A stretch of 64,000 nucleotides of DNA from Diphasiastrum complanatum (taxonomy: Eukaryota > Streptophyta > Lycopodiopsida > Lycopodiales > Lycopodiaceae), in the NCBI GenBank assembly GCA_029204225.1, contig CM055100.1, positions 6,313,165 to 6,377,164 on the forward strand, in the 5' to 3' direction. The translations under genes and the position numbers were made by a program. The notes under the pieces were generated by a model. It was given only the letters and a program-made list of their open reading frames with translations. It was not told the DNA's origin and did no database searches. Shown here piece by piece: positions 35,045 through 45,258 of the stretch (position 1 is its first letter; every line of letters begins with the position of its first letter).

Positions 35045-37560
35045 TTGATGGGTCAATCTCGTTGGATTTGGATTCCTAGACAATAGTGGGCTGGATCCAT
35101 GTCAGTCATCTTGTATTCCTTGGCCAGCATGCATTTTGTATCTTTCATCAGATTCAGATTATTACTGAATAAGAGTGTATCATCTACATAGAGAGTGATG
35201 ATGATGAAGTAATCTAGTGATACAGACTTGAAGTAGACATTCGAGTCTGCTGACTTTGGAATAAAACCATTCTCTATCAAAGCGTTGATCTTATGGAACC
35301 AGACTTTGGGTGATTGTTTCAGCCCATAGAGCGCCTTGTGGATTTTGCATACAAGGTGGTGATGCTTGTTGTTGAGTTCGTATCCCTCTGACTGCATCAT
35401 ATAGATTTCCTCTTCGATGGTTCCATTGAGAAAAGCGGTCTGGACATCCATCTGGTGGATTTCAAGATTTGTTGTGGCTGCAAAGGAGAGGAGTAGGCGG
35501 ATCGAAGCATGTCTGACAAGTGCACTAAAGGTTTCTGAATATTCTAGATCTGAAATCTGGGAAAAGCCTTTGGCGACTAGCCTGGCCTTGTAACGATTTA
35601 GCCTTCCTTCAGCGTCGTACTTCGCCTTGAATACTCATTTGCATGGAATTGGATTTCGGTCCTTTAGTAGCTCAGTGAGTGTCCATGTTTGATTCTCCAT
35701 CAGAGAATCGAATTCGGTGTCCATGGCTGCTTTCCATTGGTCAGCATCAAGAGTAGACATTGCCTCAGAAACGGTGTTTGGTTCCTGCACAAAATAACAA
35801 GCCGGATCATCCATAAATCTGGATGGAGGCTGTTTGGACTTGTTCGACCTTCTGGGTTGAACTACGGTCCTCTGATGTGGGTTGACTCGTTGAGGTTTTG
35901 ACTCCTTGTCCAAGTCAGTGTCGATATTTTACAGTTGAATCCCTAGATCGGAATTGTCAAGATCCTTGGGTCGGATTTATTAGCAGCTTTCTCTTTGTCG
36001 TCGATGAATTGGTCTTCCACAAAAATGACATCTCTACTGGTGGATGCTTTCTTGGTATCCAAATTGTATGCCTTGTGGTCTAGGGAATAGCCGATGAATA
36101 TCATTTTTCTGCTCTTATCATCCAGCTTTCTTCTTAGATCTTCAGGGATCTGAGCGAAAGCGATGCATCCAAACATTCGAATATTTTTTAGTGATGGTTT
36201 CAATCCTGTCCACACCTCATAAGGTGTCTTGCCATTCAGGGCTTTTGTGATGGATCGATTTTGCAAATAGGCCACTGTAATAACAGCTTCTACCCAGAAT
36301 TGTTTTGGAAGAGAGGCATGGGTCAGCATGCTTTTAGCACTTTCGATGAGTGTCTGATTCTTTCGTTTAGCTACATCATTGGATTGAGGTGAGTAGTTGG
36401 TTGTATATTGTTGATGTATCCTGTTGGCCTTGTAGAACTCCTTGAATTCTATGGAGATGTACTCTCCCCTTCCATCTGTGCGTAGAGCCTTGACCTTCCT
36501 TTAGGTCTGGTTTTCTGCAGATGCCTTGAACTGCTTGAAGAACTTGAATGCTTCGGATTTGTTCTTCATATAGTAGGTAGCAGTCCGTCAAGAAAGGTTG
36601 TCGATGAAGGTTAGAAAATAGAGAGCTCCCCTTGTGGAAGCAGTCTACATCGGGCCACAAATGTTACTATGTACAAGGTCAAGCAAGCCCTTGGATGTAT
36701 GAATTGAGTCTGAAATGAAGGGACTTCTAGCATGTTTGCTGATAATACAACTTTCGCATGGAGAAGTTGGCTTGCTGACAGAAGGCACATCTTGTACAAG
36801 ACTCTGCGCTGACATTTGATGAATACTGTTAAAGTTAAGATGGCCAAGTTTTGAAATGCCACAACATATCAGTTGATTCAAAAGTGGCTGTGTGAAGAGC
36901 TTGATTGTTATAAGAGTAGCAATGGCTGAGTTTGTAAAGATAGCCGCTTCTTCTTCCGTAGACTAGAACCTTCCAGGATTTGTCAGAATTGTGTAGTCTT
37001 CTGTATCGAATTCGACCCTCCGACCTGAATCGGTGGTTCTGCTAACTGAGAACAGATTCTTGGTCAGATTTGGAATGTGAAGAACGTGCAACTTGACCTC
37101 ACTTCTTTTGAATTCAACTCTGACTGTTCCTTCACTTTCGATTGAATGTGATGAGTTGTCTCCAAGTTGTACAACTCGAGAGTGGGTGAATGACTTATAG
37201 TCTTTGAACCAGTCGTGATGGTGAGTCATGTGTTGAGTTGCTCCGAAATCTAGATACCAGGAATCGATATCATGTTGTTCTCCAACTTTAGTCATGAAAG
37301 CTGCTTCATCTTCTTCTTGTTGCTGATTTGAGTGACTGGTTGTAGAACTATGTGCTTGTTGTTGGAACTGCTTCTTCTTTTCGTTGTTGTATATCAAATT
37401 TTGGCAGTCCTTGATTTCGTGGCCAGTCCTCTTATAGTATCTGCAGAAAAGTTTCTGCACTAGTTGGAATGATGAAGAGCTTGAATTTGATTCTGAACTA
37501 GAATTTGGTCCAGACTGCATGTTGCTCTTCTTGTCAGTATAGCCTGACTTTGTCGAAATG
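35045..37560 (-). pseudogene. LTR-less copia Pol fragment, distinct family
   Basis: Minus-strand order: Gag C-terminus with a damaged knuckle (CRYYKRTGHEIKDC, second Cys replaced by Tyr), protease WYLDFGATQHM (DFG where DSG is expected), integrase C-terminal part (LNGKTPYEVWTGLKPSLKNI), linker, RT with MDVQTAFLNG, YGLKQSPKVW and YVDDTLL, ending near GIQIQRD. RNase H, both LTRs and the Gag N-terminus are missing. Several frame breaks separate the pieces (36943-36963, 36376, 35915, 35635). It is unlike E1-E4 in sequence. At the upstream end it is joined to the repeat at 37565. Confidence 0.9.
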
Positions 37561-37564
37561 CAAA

Positions 37565-37795
37565 AAAGGTGAAGGTGGCCTGAAATGGATTCTAAATCAT
37601 TCTGGCCACTGTGTCGCAATTTTCGCGAAGGTGCGAAAAAAGGCGAAAAAGGCGAAGGTGTCTTAAAAACATTTAAGACACAAAAAATCTCAAAGGAAAA
37701 ATGTGAAGGTCCGAAAACATGTAGTCGGCCTTTGGTTTTCAAGATGCTCATTACTTGAACGATTTGTGTAAGACTGAGCATAAGAAATCTAACAA
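37565..37795 (+). repeat. Second copy of the CACTA-associated repeat
   Basis: Colinear with 23869-24095. It is fused to the copia Gag region such that a 272-codon minus-strand frame (37781-36963) crosses the junction; its first 80 or so residues are antisense reading of the repeat, not Gag. Confidence 0.75.
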
Positions 37796-38099
37796 CTTCA
37801 ACTAGCTACGCAATTCTAGCCTTGCGTTGAGTTGAAGAAAAAGACGTGAGATTAAGAAATAAACATAGCATGAGGAGAATTACAAAGAAGAATAAGAATA
37901 TAATATACCTTCAACTAGATCTCTATGATATTGATTCATGTATTCATCTCTTTCATGTTTCTTCTGTTCAATGAACCTGCTTAGAGGTAGATTCGTTCCG
38001 AAGCCTTGCTTTGTACATATTTGGATCAACACCACAAGAGTTCAGTAAGAACATTTGTTTTGTTGTTGGATATATTTTTTCAATGGATGAAGTTATTGC

Positions 38100-38522
38100 A
38101 GAAGAGGTCTTCGAAGAAGACACCTTGGCTTTCAATTTTTGAAATAGCTAAAACATCAAATTTGATATTGTAATTATTGCCAAAAAAGGCACTTATGAAT
38201 TAGAAGTGAAAATGAAATTTCTATAATTACCTCTTTTGGATCATATTCATTGTCGAATGCCATTTCTTTTTGTGACAATCTGCAAATATTAGAAAGAGAA
38301 ATGTGGAATCGTATATGAAGATAAAATAGGTGGATAGAAGCAATTATAGTAAATGTCATAAAATATTTGTGAAATCGCATATGAAGACAAAATAGATGGA
38401 TAGAAGTAATTATAATAAATGTCATAAGATATGAACATACTTGGGACACAAACAGGAAATTAATATCAATCTACTTGCTAACAACAAATCTTCACGTTTT
38501 GTTACTCGAGATAACATGACAT
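38100..38522 (-). pseudogene. Helitron helicase C-terminal remnant, downstream half
   Basis: Reading minus strand from the G1 insertion point gives VMLSRVTKREDLLLASRL, the last conserved helicase motif of PIF1-type helicases (LSRVT). It continues the frame found just beyond the other end of G1. Further down, a duplicated roughly 70-bp segment (about 38300-38440) and stops mark decay. The lower boundary is a guess. Confidence 0.7.
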
Positions 38523-39342
38523 TGTGAGGCCGAAGATCTCTCGTACTATAGTCCTTCCGCCTGTCAACAAAGGTTAGATCACTGGATAGGTGCCTAACTA
38601 TGCATAGATGCTACTTTTAGTTAATTTTCTACTTTCTCCCTTAACTCTACTCACCACTATACTACTCCTCTTTAACTCTACTCCTCTACACTAACATTCA
38701 TCATAGTTTGGTTGAAGAGAGGAATGGAGAAGAAGAGATTGAGAAGAGAAGAGAAAGAGAGAGAAAGAGAGTGAGGATGGAGGTTTGCTCAAATGCTCCT
38801 TATGCTTGCTAATGGAAAAACATTCACTATTGGCAAACAATAAATATGGAAATAGAAAGCAAGAGAAAACACAACCAAGAGCAATAGCAAGTAGTGAATA
38901 GCAAATGAGGATGCTTCTCTTCCAAAAATGGTAGAGTTTCCTCCTTCTCATTAAGCATGATAATAGTGTACAAATGGTGTCTTTCCATAAAATGGGGAAG
39001 GCCCTTGCCTCTCAATCTTATTGGCTAATATTCACAATGATCCTAACCATTCATCTTGGACCCAACTTGATTCAAGGGTCCACAAAAAGTACATTAGAAA
39101 TCACAAGATTCATGTGAGTCCCAATTTGGACCCAACTCTAAAAAGTGATCTCTAAGTTTAAAAATGACATTGGGCCTCTAGTTTTATTTTAATTACAAGG
39201 CCCAAGTCAAGTTTATTTTATTAACAACTTCAATTGCGTGCTCATTGGGCCATGAGCTTATACACGTAGGATGCCATGCCCTCGCAACACATTTTATTGG
39301 AGGATTTTATTTATTTACACTTTGTTGGAAATACCCCCAACA
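38523..39342 (-). repeat. G1 3' LTR
   Basis: 820 bp, matches 51555-52375 with roughly thirty visible differences, so G1 is clearly older than E3 and E4. No obvious polypurine tract abuts it at 39343. Confidence 0.92.
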
Positions 39343-42300
39343 GGACCCACGGCCTGAAGTAGTGCCGATTTAGTAGAGCGTTCTCTTGGACCGCCTCTAG
39401 TGGATGAGATATCCCGTAACGTCTTCCATGAAGTGAGACGGTCCAGTTTATTCGAGTCCTTTGGCGTGTGGAAGGACTTGTGAACTCTTGTCAACCATTC
39501 TTGATCCACCCATGCTTGGAATCGTTACATCTAGGGATCTTCAAGAAATGCAGCTCGGTAATATACGCAAGCGACTGGCAGCTGGTCTTCGACTTTGTCG
39601 GAAGCGAGCACCTTATTTGGATCAAAAAATATGGAGGGAAGAAAATCATCCCATTTTGTTTCAATGCCCATTAAATATTCCAAGTCTCGGGCATAAGTGG
39701 CTGCCGCGCGGACTGTGGGATCGGGACAATTGATGTAGTGACTGACAAATGCGGAGAGAGCCCTTCTGGCGTCTACATCCGTTGTCCACCCATATTCGGA
39801 TTTGATGATTGGCCAGTTGAAATTGTTGAGTGTCATCTGGTCCAGAGGAGTGTCGCATTCTGCCCATTTGGATCTTCTTGGACATGGCAGGAAATGCGAG
39901 TTCACCCGTAACTGTTGCGGACTTGTCATGTATGCCCTGATGGCCGCAGGGTCTCTCTCAAATAACTGCTGTTGCCACTTCGGTTGTGGTCGGAGGGCGG
40001 GTAAGGCTTGCAGTTCTTTTTTCTTGATGGTTTGAGCTGAGAATGATATCTGCCAGCCGCCTCTTGATGACTCGTGGAAATATTTGAATAAAAATTCATT
40101 GATGTTCTCCTCCACGGATTTCGGTCTTCGGAAGGCCCAGCTGGCAGATATCGTTCATGACCCTCTAGATGATGTTGCTTGGCCCTGGCTAGTGGTTGTG
40201 CCTTGGCTCTGGTCGCGCGTCTCAGCGACTGCATCTGTCTGCCCTTGGTCTTGGCCTTCAGCCCCTTGATCTGGTTGAAATCCCTCTGCTGCCTGCTGGC
40301 TCTGATCTTGGCTGGTACTAGCCTGTGCAGTGTCAAAATTAGGTGGCGGTGGAATCACCACGGGGGTAGGCTGGGCCTTTGTTTTCATGTATTTCTGGCA
40401 TGCCTTCAAGGCTTGCTTGGCCTGGGCGAGCTCTTGTGTTGCGCTTGTCCGATACTTATTGAGCTCCGCTTGGTAGCTATTGAGGGTTTGGCTATAAATC
40501 TGCACCTAATGCCATAGAAGATTCATCTCTGATTGGGAAAGCGGCCTTGTGTCCGGTGCAGATTGAGCTAACCAGACGAGCTTCTCGTCTTGTAAGACTT
40601 TAACCTCCGTCCCCAGGCGCGTGTTCTCTGCTTCCAAAAGTGTAAGTTGCGCCTGGATAGGGGCAAGCCGTTGGGATGCTTCAGCTTGAAGCTCCCACAC
40701 CTCTGTGGAGGCCTCAGTCAGTGCTTTGGAGAGGCTTTGAATATATTTGTTTAGGCCCTCCTCCTTCTGCTGCAGCTTGGCAATCTCCTGGTGCCCTGCT
40801 TGTTCGTGTTGCTAAGCCAGAATCAACGCTTGCTGCAGCTTGGTGAGGTCTGCTCGCAGCTGTGTATTACTTGTTGCCAACTGTAGTAACCTGCTTTCCA
40901 GAATAGCTTTGGCTGCTACCGCATCCAGGATGTATTTTCCTAGGGTTTGGTATGCCGTCGTTAGATCCGTGGGAGTAGCTGGTACACTGGCACTGGCAGG
41001 GGCTTGTGTTGTATCGGCCCTGACGACTTGTAGAATTCCGTCGTCATTGTCTTCGATCAGGTTTTCATTTGTCTTGATGCCATCTGGGGCGGTAGGGTCA
41101 GTCTGATCTGGTGATGCTACAAAAACTGTTTGTACAAATGCGTCATCAGACAGCGGGTGGCTGCCCTAAACAACCTTTGGCGATGTGGGTGGGGTGTGAG
41201 AAACAACTGTGGAAACATGGGCGAAGACGGTTTGTCCAAACGAGAGGATGGGAGGAACAGTGGGGAACTGAAGGGTGGTGTAGAGTATGAAAGAAGGTGA
41301 GGATAAAGCAGAAAGTGTCTGGCGTGGCGGTGAAAAATTGATAGCTTGCATCCATGCCAGAGTGTCGGGAAATAGTTGCGAATCAGAAGGGTTGAATGTG
41401 AGAGGAGCAATGGTGGTGGCAGGAGTAATGGAGGATGCGATGGTGATGGATGGAGCAACGGACACTAGAAGAGAAGTAGGAGTGGTATCAATAGAAGAAA
41501 CGTGGATGGAGACAGAAACAGATGTGGATGGAATAGGAAGAGAGTGGGGGGTTGCACAGAAGAAGAAGTGGCAGTGGCTGATGTAGTAGTTAGTGCGGCT
41601 GTAGAGACACGTCGTCGGGTAACAGGTAGAGATGTGGATGTAGAGGCAGCGCCACGCATTCGTTTGTTGGCCGTTGTGTTAATGACTGCAGGTTGGGATG
41701 AGGTAGATGCTTGCGATGGTGGGTAAAGGATAGTATGTGGCACAAGGGTAGACAGGAGGGATGAGCATTGGAAACCGCGCACTTTCATCTCGAGAAGTGC
41801 GCAGGCAAAGTTACACAACAGGGGGCCTGCTGCGATTCGCTCACGGTTGTTGGGTTTGATGGAGTTTGTTAGTTCTTGAATAAGGAAGGTATGCCAATCG
41901 TATGGCACAACGGAGGGGTTAGAGAATTCCAGATTGGATTCCACTATCTGACTCAGCAACGTAGACTGGATTATGTCCTTGCGAAATGTTGAAATAGCCA
42001 AACAGTTATTCAACAGATGCGCAGCTGTCTGAATGACGGGTTCCGTAATAGCTTCTATCAGGTAACCATTGTTAGTCTGGCTGAGGATTTCTGGTGTGGT
42101 TTGGGTGACGAATGGTTTGATCAGAGCTTTGGCGTGGCGATGGGAAATGGGTTGACAGTCACTGGACATAATGCCAACGGTGATCATCGAGTCGGCGTTA
42201 ATCCTGAACTTGTACGTGGTCCCTTGGCACAGGAAGTGGAAACGAGCCTTGTCCTCGTCCCAAGTGGCATAAGCGTGAAGGGCGAGGCCCATGTTAATCT

Positions 42301-42472
42301 CAGAATGGAAGAGCACCGAGTAAAAATCCATTGTTTCAAGGAGGGGCCCGGCTGTCTACAGCCATGGTTGGATCAAAGTGTTAGAGGGTAGAAGCCAAAT
42401 CTGCGTGGCCTCAGGGATGTCACGCTAGATCACTTGTTTGGCGCCAGAGTCTTCAAATAATGAGGAAGCCAT
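39315..42472 (-). pseudogene. Extra reading frame of G1 between protease and 3' LTR, unknown function
   Basis: Starts at the ATG ending at 42472 (MASSLFEDSGAKQVI) and reads to a stop inside the 3' LTR at 39315, about 1040 codons. Breaks are in-frame stops (about 42425, 42358, 41166, 40814, 40506, 40155, 39531) and one frameshift near 41540; every piece from 41465 to 39315 is in one frame. Regions: a predicted-globular N-terminal third (DFYSVLFHSEINMGLALHAY), a Ser/Thr/Pro-rich middle (41600-41150), a long heptad-rich coiled-coil-like stretch (about 40950-40560: ALTEASTEVWELQAEASQRL, LEAENTRLGTEVKVL), a Gln-rich low-complexity part (40350-40160) and a Trp-rich C-terminal domain. No protein family recognised. 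The homologous spacer starts after integrase in G2. Confidence 0.75.
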
Positions 42473-42829
42473 GTTAGCAATGATGATTAGTGGTCGAAAA
42501 AGTCGAAAAAGTAGAAAAAAGAGTGGAAAATGGAAGGAAACAATAGAAAACTGAGAATAATGAGTGTTGGAGGACAATGATTGTAGTTCAGAGTGGAGAT
42601 CAATGTTTAATATGAGCAGATGACAGCTGGTAGGAAGTTTGGTTGAAAACAGAAAACTTGGTATTTTCAGTAAAAATTTCGGCAGAGCTTCGCTAGCAAA
42701 GGTGACAAATGACTCGAATTCAGCCCTTATATAGCGGAATTTAGAGTGCGTATTAGGTGAAATTTTCTTTCCCTTGTTCAATTCCATCCAAATTTTGGCA
42801 GACACCTTCTTCACAAAATTCTAAGACCT

Positions 42830-43090
42830 CAAGGAAGTTTGCGAGAGTTCAGAAGGTGATTTGATTGTTATGCGAAGGTTCTGCGAGGGTTCAGGCTGTC
42901 TGCGAGGGTTCAACTCTCGTAGGAAGTGATCTCTTGCACAACTTGTTCTTGTGATTGGATTTTCAAGATCAGACCATGTGGGCAGGCTAATTTCACTGCT
43001 CTGATTCCATTTAGGCACCTTGCGAGAGTTGGTAAGTTGATCTTGATGCTCTGCGAGGGTTCTAAAAATTTTGCTTCTGGGAACTCTCGC
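42830..43090 (-). promoter_or_regulatory. Spacer upstream of the extra frame with repeated GCGAG(A/G)GTT words
   Basis: GCGAGAGTT or GCGAGGGTT (either strand) occurs near 42841, 42887, 42903, 42915, 43022, 43054 and 43085. The same spacer, colinear and inverted, is at 63640-64000 in G2. Similar words cluster in the G1 leader (50866-51185). A regulatory role is inference. Confidence 0.5.
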
Positions 43091-43094
43091 TAGT

Positions 43095-43455
43095 CAATCG
43101 TATGATCTATCGTGGATGATCCGTCATCAGCTTTGGGTGCAACAGATTTCACCACCCATGTGGTTGGATCTACCTTTACATCCTGTTCTCTATTCTCGAA
43201 GGTGAGTTTCTCTGTACCCCAGTTGTGTACTACTTGCGCAGCCCTCAATCATGGTCTTCCCAGTAGAATATGGTATGTAGATGGAGATTCAGGTATATCC
43301 ATGACCACAAAAGTAATCACATACTGCATGCTTGCTATCTTTACGGAAATATCAGCAACTACACCTTTTGGTTTTACACAGGATTGATCTGCTAGCTTGA
43401 CGACGAATCTGGCTGGCTTCAATCCTTGTAATCCCCATTTTTTGTACAAAGTAGT
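43095..43455 (-). pseudogene. G1 aspartic protease region
   Basis: Minus-strand frame with LKPARFVVKLADQSCVKPKG, VKIASMQYVITFVVMDIPES and HILLGRP, colinear with 59277-59600 of G2 (ARFAIKLADQSCVKPKGVVA, RVLLGRPWL). The G(R)PWL-type end and the hydrophobic YVITFVVMDI strand are the C-terminal half of a retropepsin fold; a stop replaces the Trp after GRP. The coding is cut at about 43092, where the sequence jumps to the post-integrase spacer. Confidence 0.8.
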
Positions 43456-43667
43456 GGAAGATCATATTGACACCCGATCCTCCATCTACCACTGTCGCCT
43501 CGTCCTCGTATCTCTTGTGTTTGATTGGCGTAGTGATTTGTGTTCCTCACTTTTCCATGCTGCTCCGATGTGGAGGACGTTACTTGTTTCATCATAGCCC
43601 GCACAATATATGGGCTCAGATGCTATTGGCTCCTCATCCGCTTTGGCCCATTCAGCTAAAAGACTTT

Positions 43668-44378
43668 TCACTTGTGGTGCAATCCACAGTAGTTCTCCGA
43701 GGGGTAAACTAACGTGGCTTGACAACAAGAGTGTGAGCCTTTCCGTGTGTGGTTCTCAAGCTCCACCATGTAAAAAGGTGGTTCATGTTGGTGCAACCGA
43801 TCATTCTGATCAGTACATAGTGGTGAGCCCGTTTGCGGTTCCCGTTCGACGCCGACTGGAGGTTCTGTGGGATTGTTTCGTTCTAGCTCTTTTTTCTCCT
43901 CTTGTGCTTTTTGTACCCAGTGTCTTATTTTCTGGTACCGTCTTCTCTCTTCCCTCACATTTGGATGTGGCGCTGAAGTTGAGGATTGGTCGTCAGTGAC
44001 CGATGGTAGTGGTGAGGGATCCACTTCCTTCCTCTTCTGTGCTCGCGTAACAGCTAACACAGGAGCGTGGTCATGTCGACCTTTCCATGGCATCCCCGCT
44101 GGAACTGCTGATTGCTGTATGGCAATGAGGTTAAGAGGTGCACTAGTTCCAAGTTTAAATGGACAATTCTTGAAACAATGTCCATAACCGCAATCCCAAC
44201 AGGAGGTTGTATATTGTCCTTTGTAGGGACATTCTGCAATTTTGTATTCCTCGCCGCACCCGTAGCAGCCGTAATTTCTTCCACCTTGATGTTGAGTTTG
44301 AGCTACATAGGCCAAAACATATTCATTCATGGCAGGATCCATAAATGGTTCATTTGGTCCGTACCATTGCTGCTGCTC
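43668..44378 (-). pseudogene. G1 Gag C-terminal region with zinc knuckles
   Basis: Reads EQQQWYGPNEPFMDPAMNEY, then two Cys clusters: CYGCGEEYKIAEC (His position is Tyr-Lys) and CWDCGYGHCFKNC (CX2CX3HX4C, one residue shorter than the classic knuckle). A charged tail follows (REERRRYQKIRHWVQKAQEE). The reading continues upstream across the E2 insertion at 50657-50800 (PAPPGLANQQVAHVNLIAAK). The capsid domain is not found before the leader, so it is deleted. Confidence 0.8.
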
Positions 44379-44383
44379 AGGTT

Positions 44384-45245
44384 TGATAAATTTTACAATT
44401 TTTAGGACAGTAATGATTGTACTTTACAATCATAGAGAGTTATTGGTTGCTTAATCAATGAATCTATCAAGTTCTACACATTAGATCTTGATCTAGATTC
44501 ACTACACTTGCATTTAAACAAGAGCAATGGATCAACACATCATTTTTTAGTGAGAGCGGCCTCACACGTGTGGAGTACTGTCCATTGTACGGCCTGTACC
44601 TAAAACAACAAGTACAATGATACTAGATAGCAATCATACATAAAAATCACAAGACAAATGACTAGAAACCTCACAAAAGTGTAGAGTGCAAAAGTCTCAT
44701 CAATCTTCTTAGCAAAATGATGATCCTTTTATGGATCAAGTACATCCATGATTCTGGTAGAGTCCAGCAGGCCTTCATACGTGTGAAGAGTGCCACGTCA
44801 CTCAGATCTATCCATTTGATCCGTCCTTGATCCTTATCCAATAGTTGACCTTCTAGAATATGACTAAAATCCAAAAAACTAGTCTCCTAAAATATAGGAA
44901 TATTCCCTACAAAATAGGATCTAAGGAAAATGGTCAACTCTTATCTTCTAGTACTCTATACACACGTGTGAACATCCACTTGCCATGTGGGAGCATTTAC
45001 TCATGCACATGCAAGGAAAAGCTAATTTGTAGGTGACTAGTCAACTTGACTAAAAACTAGTCATTTCATGTTCACACTAACTAGAATGATACAAAATCAA
45101 TTTGGATATATACAAACATGAAAAATACATCCTTTCACACGTGTGAACAGGCTCCACACGTGTGAAATCAAATCATCAACATATTCTAATGTTTGATCAA
45201 TATTTACATGAACCAATGTCAAGTGAGAAGTGACAATTTTCAACA
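44384..45245 (-). repeat. E2 3' LTR
   Basis: 862 bp, TGATAAATTTTACAATTTTT...TTTTCAACA. In its first and last parts it matches the 5' LTR of E1 better than its own partner. Confidence 0.93.
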
Positions 45246-45258
45246 CTCCTCCTCACTT

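Noticed and set aside
39461-40517. Plus-strand frames of 61-112 codons opposite the extra frame, considered as an antisense aORF of Retand type
   Set aside because: They are short, in different frames and overlapping, whereas the minus-strand pieces share one frame over 2 kb.
41287-42391. Plus-strand frames of 74-124 codons
   Set aside because: Antisense shadows of the G1 extra frame; no family match.
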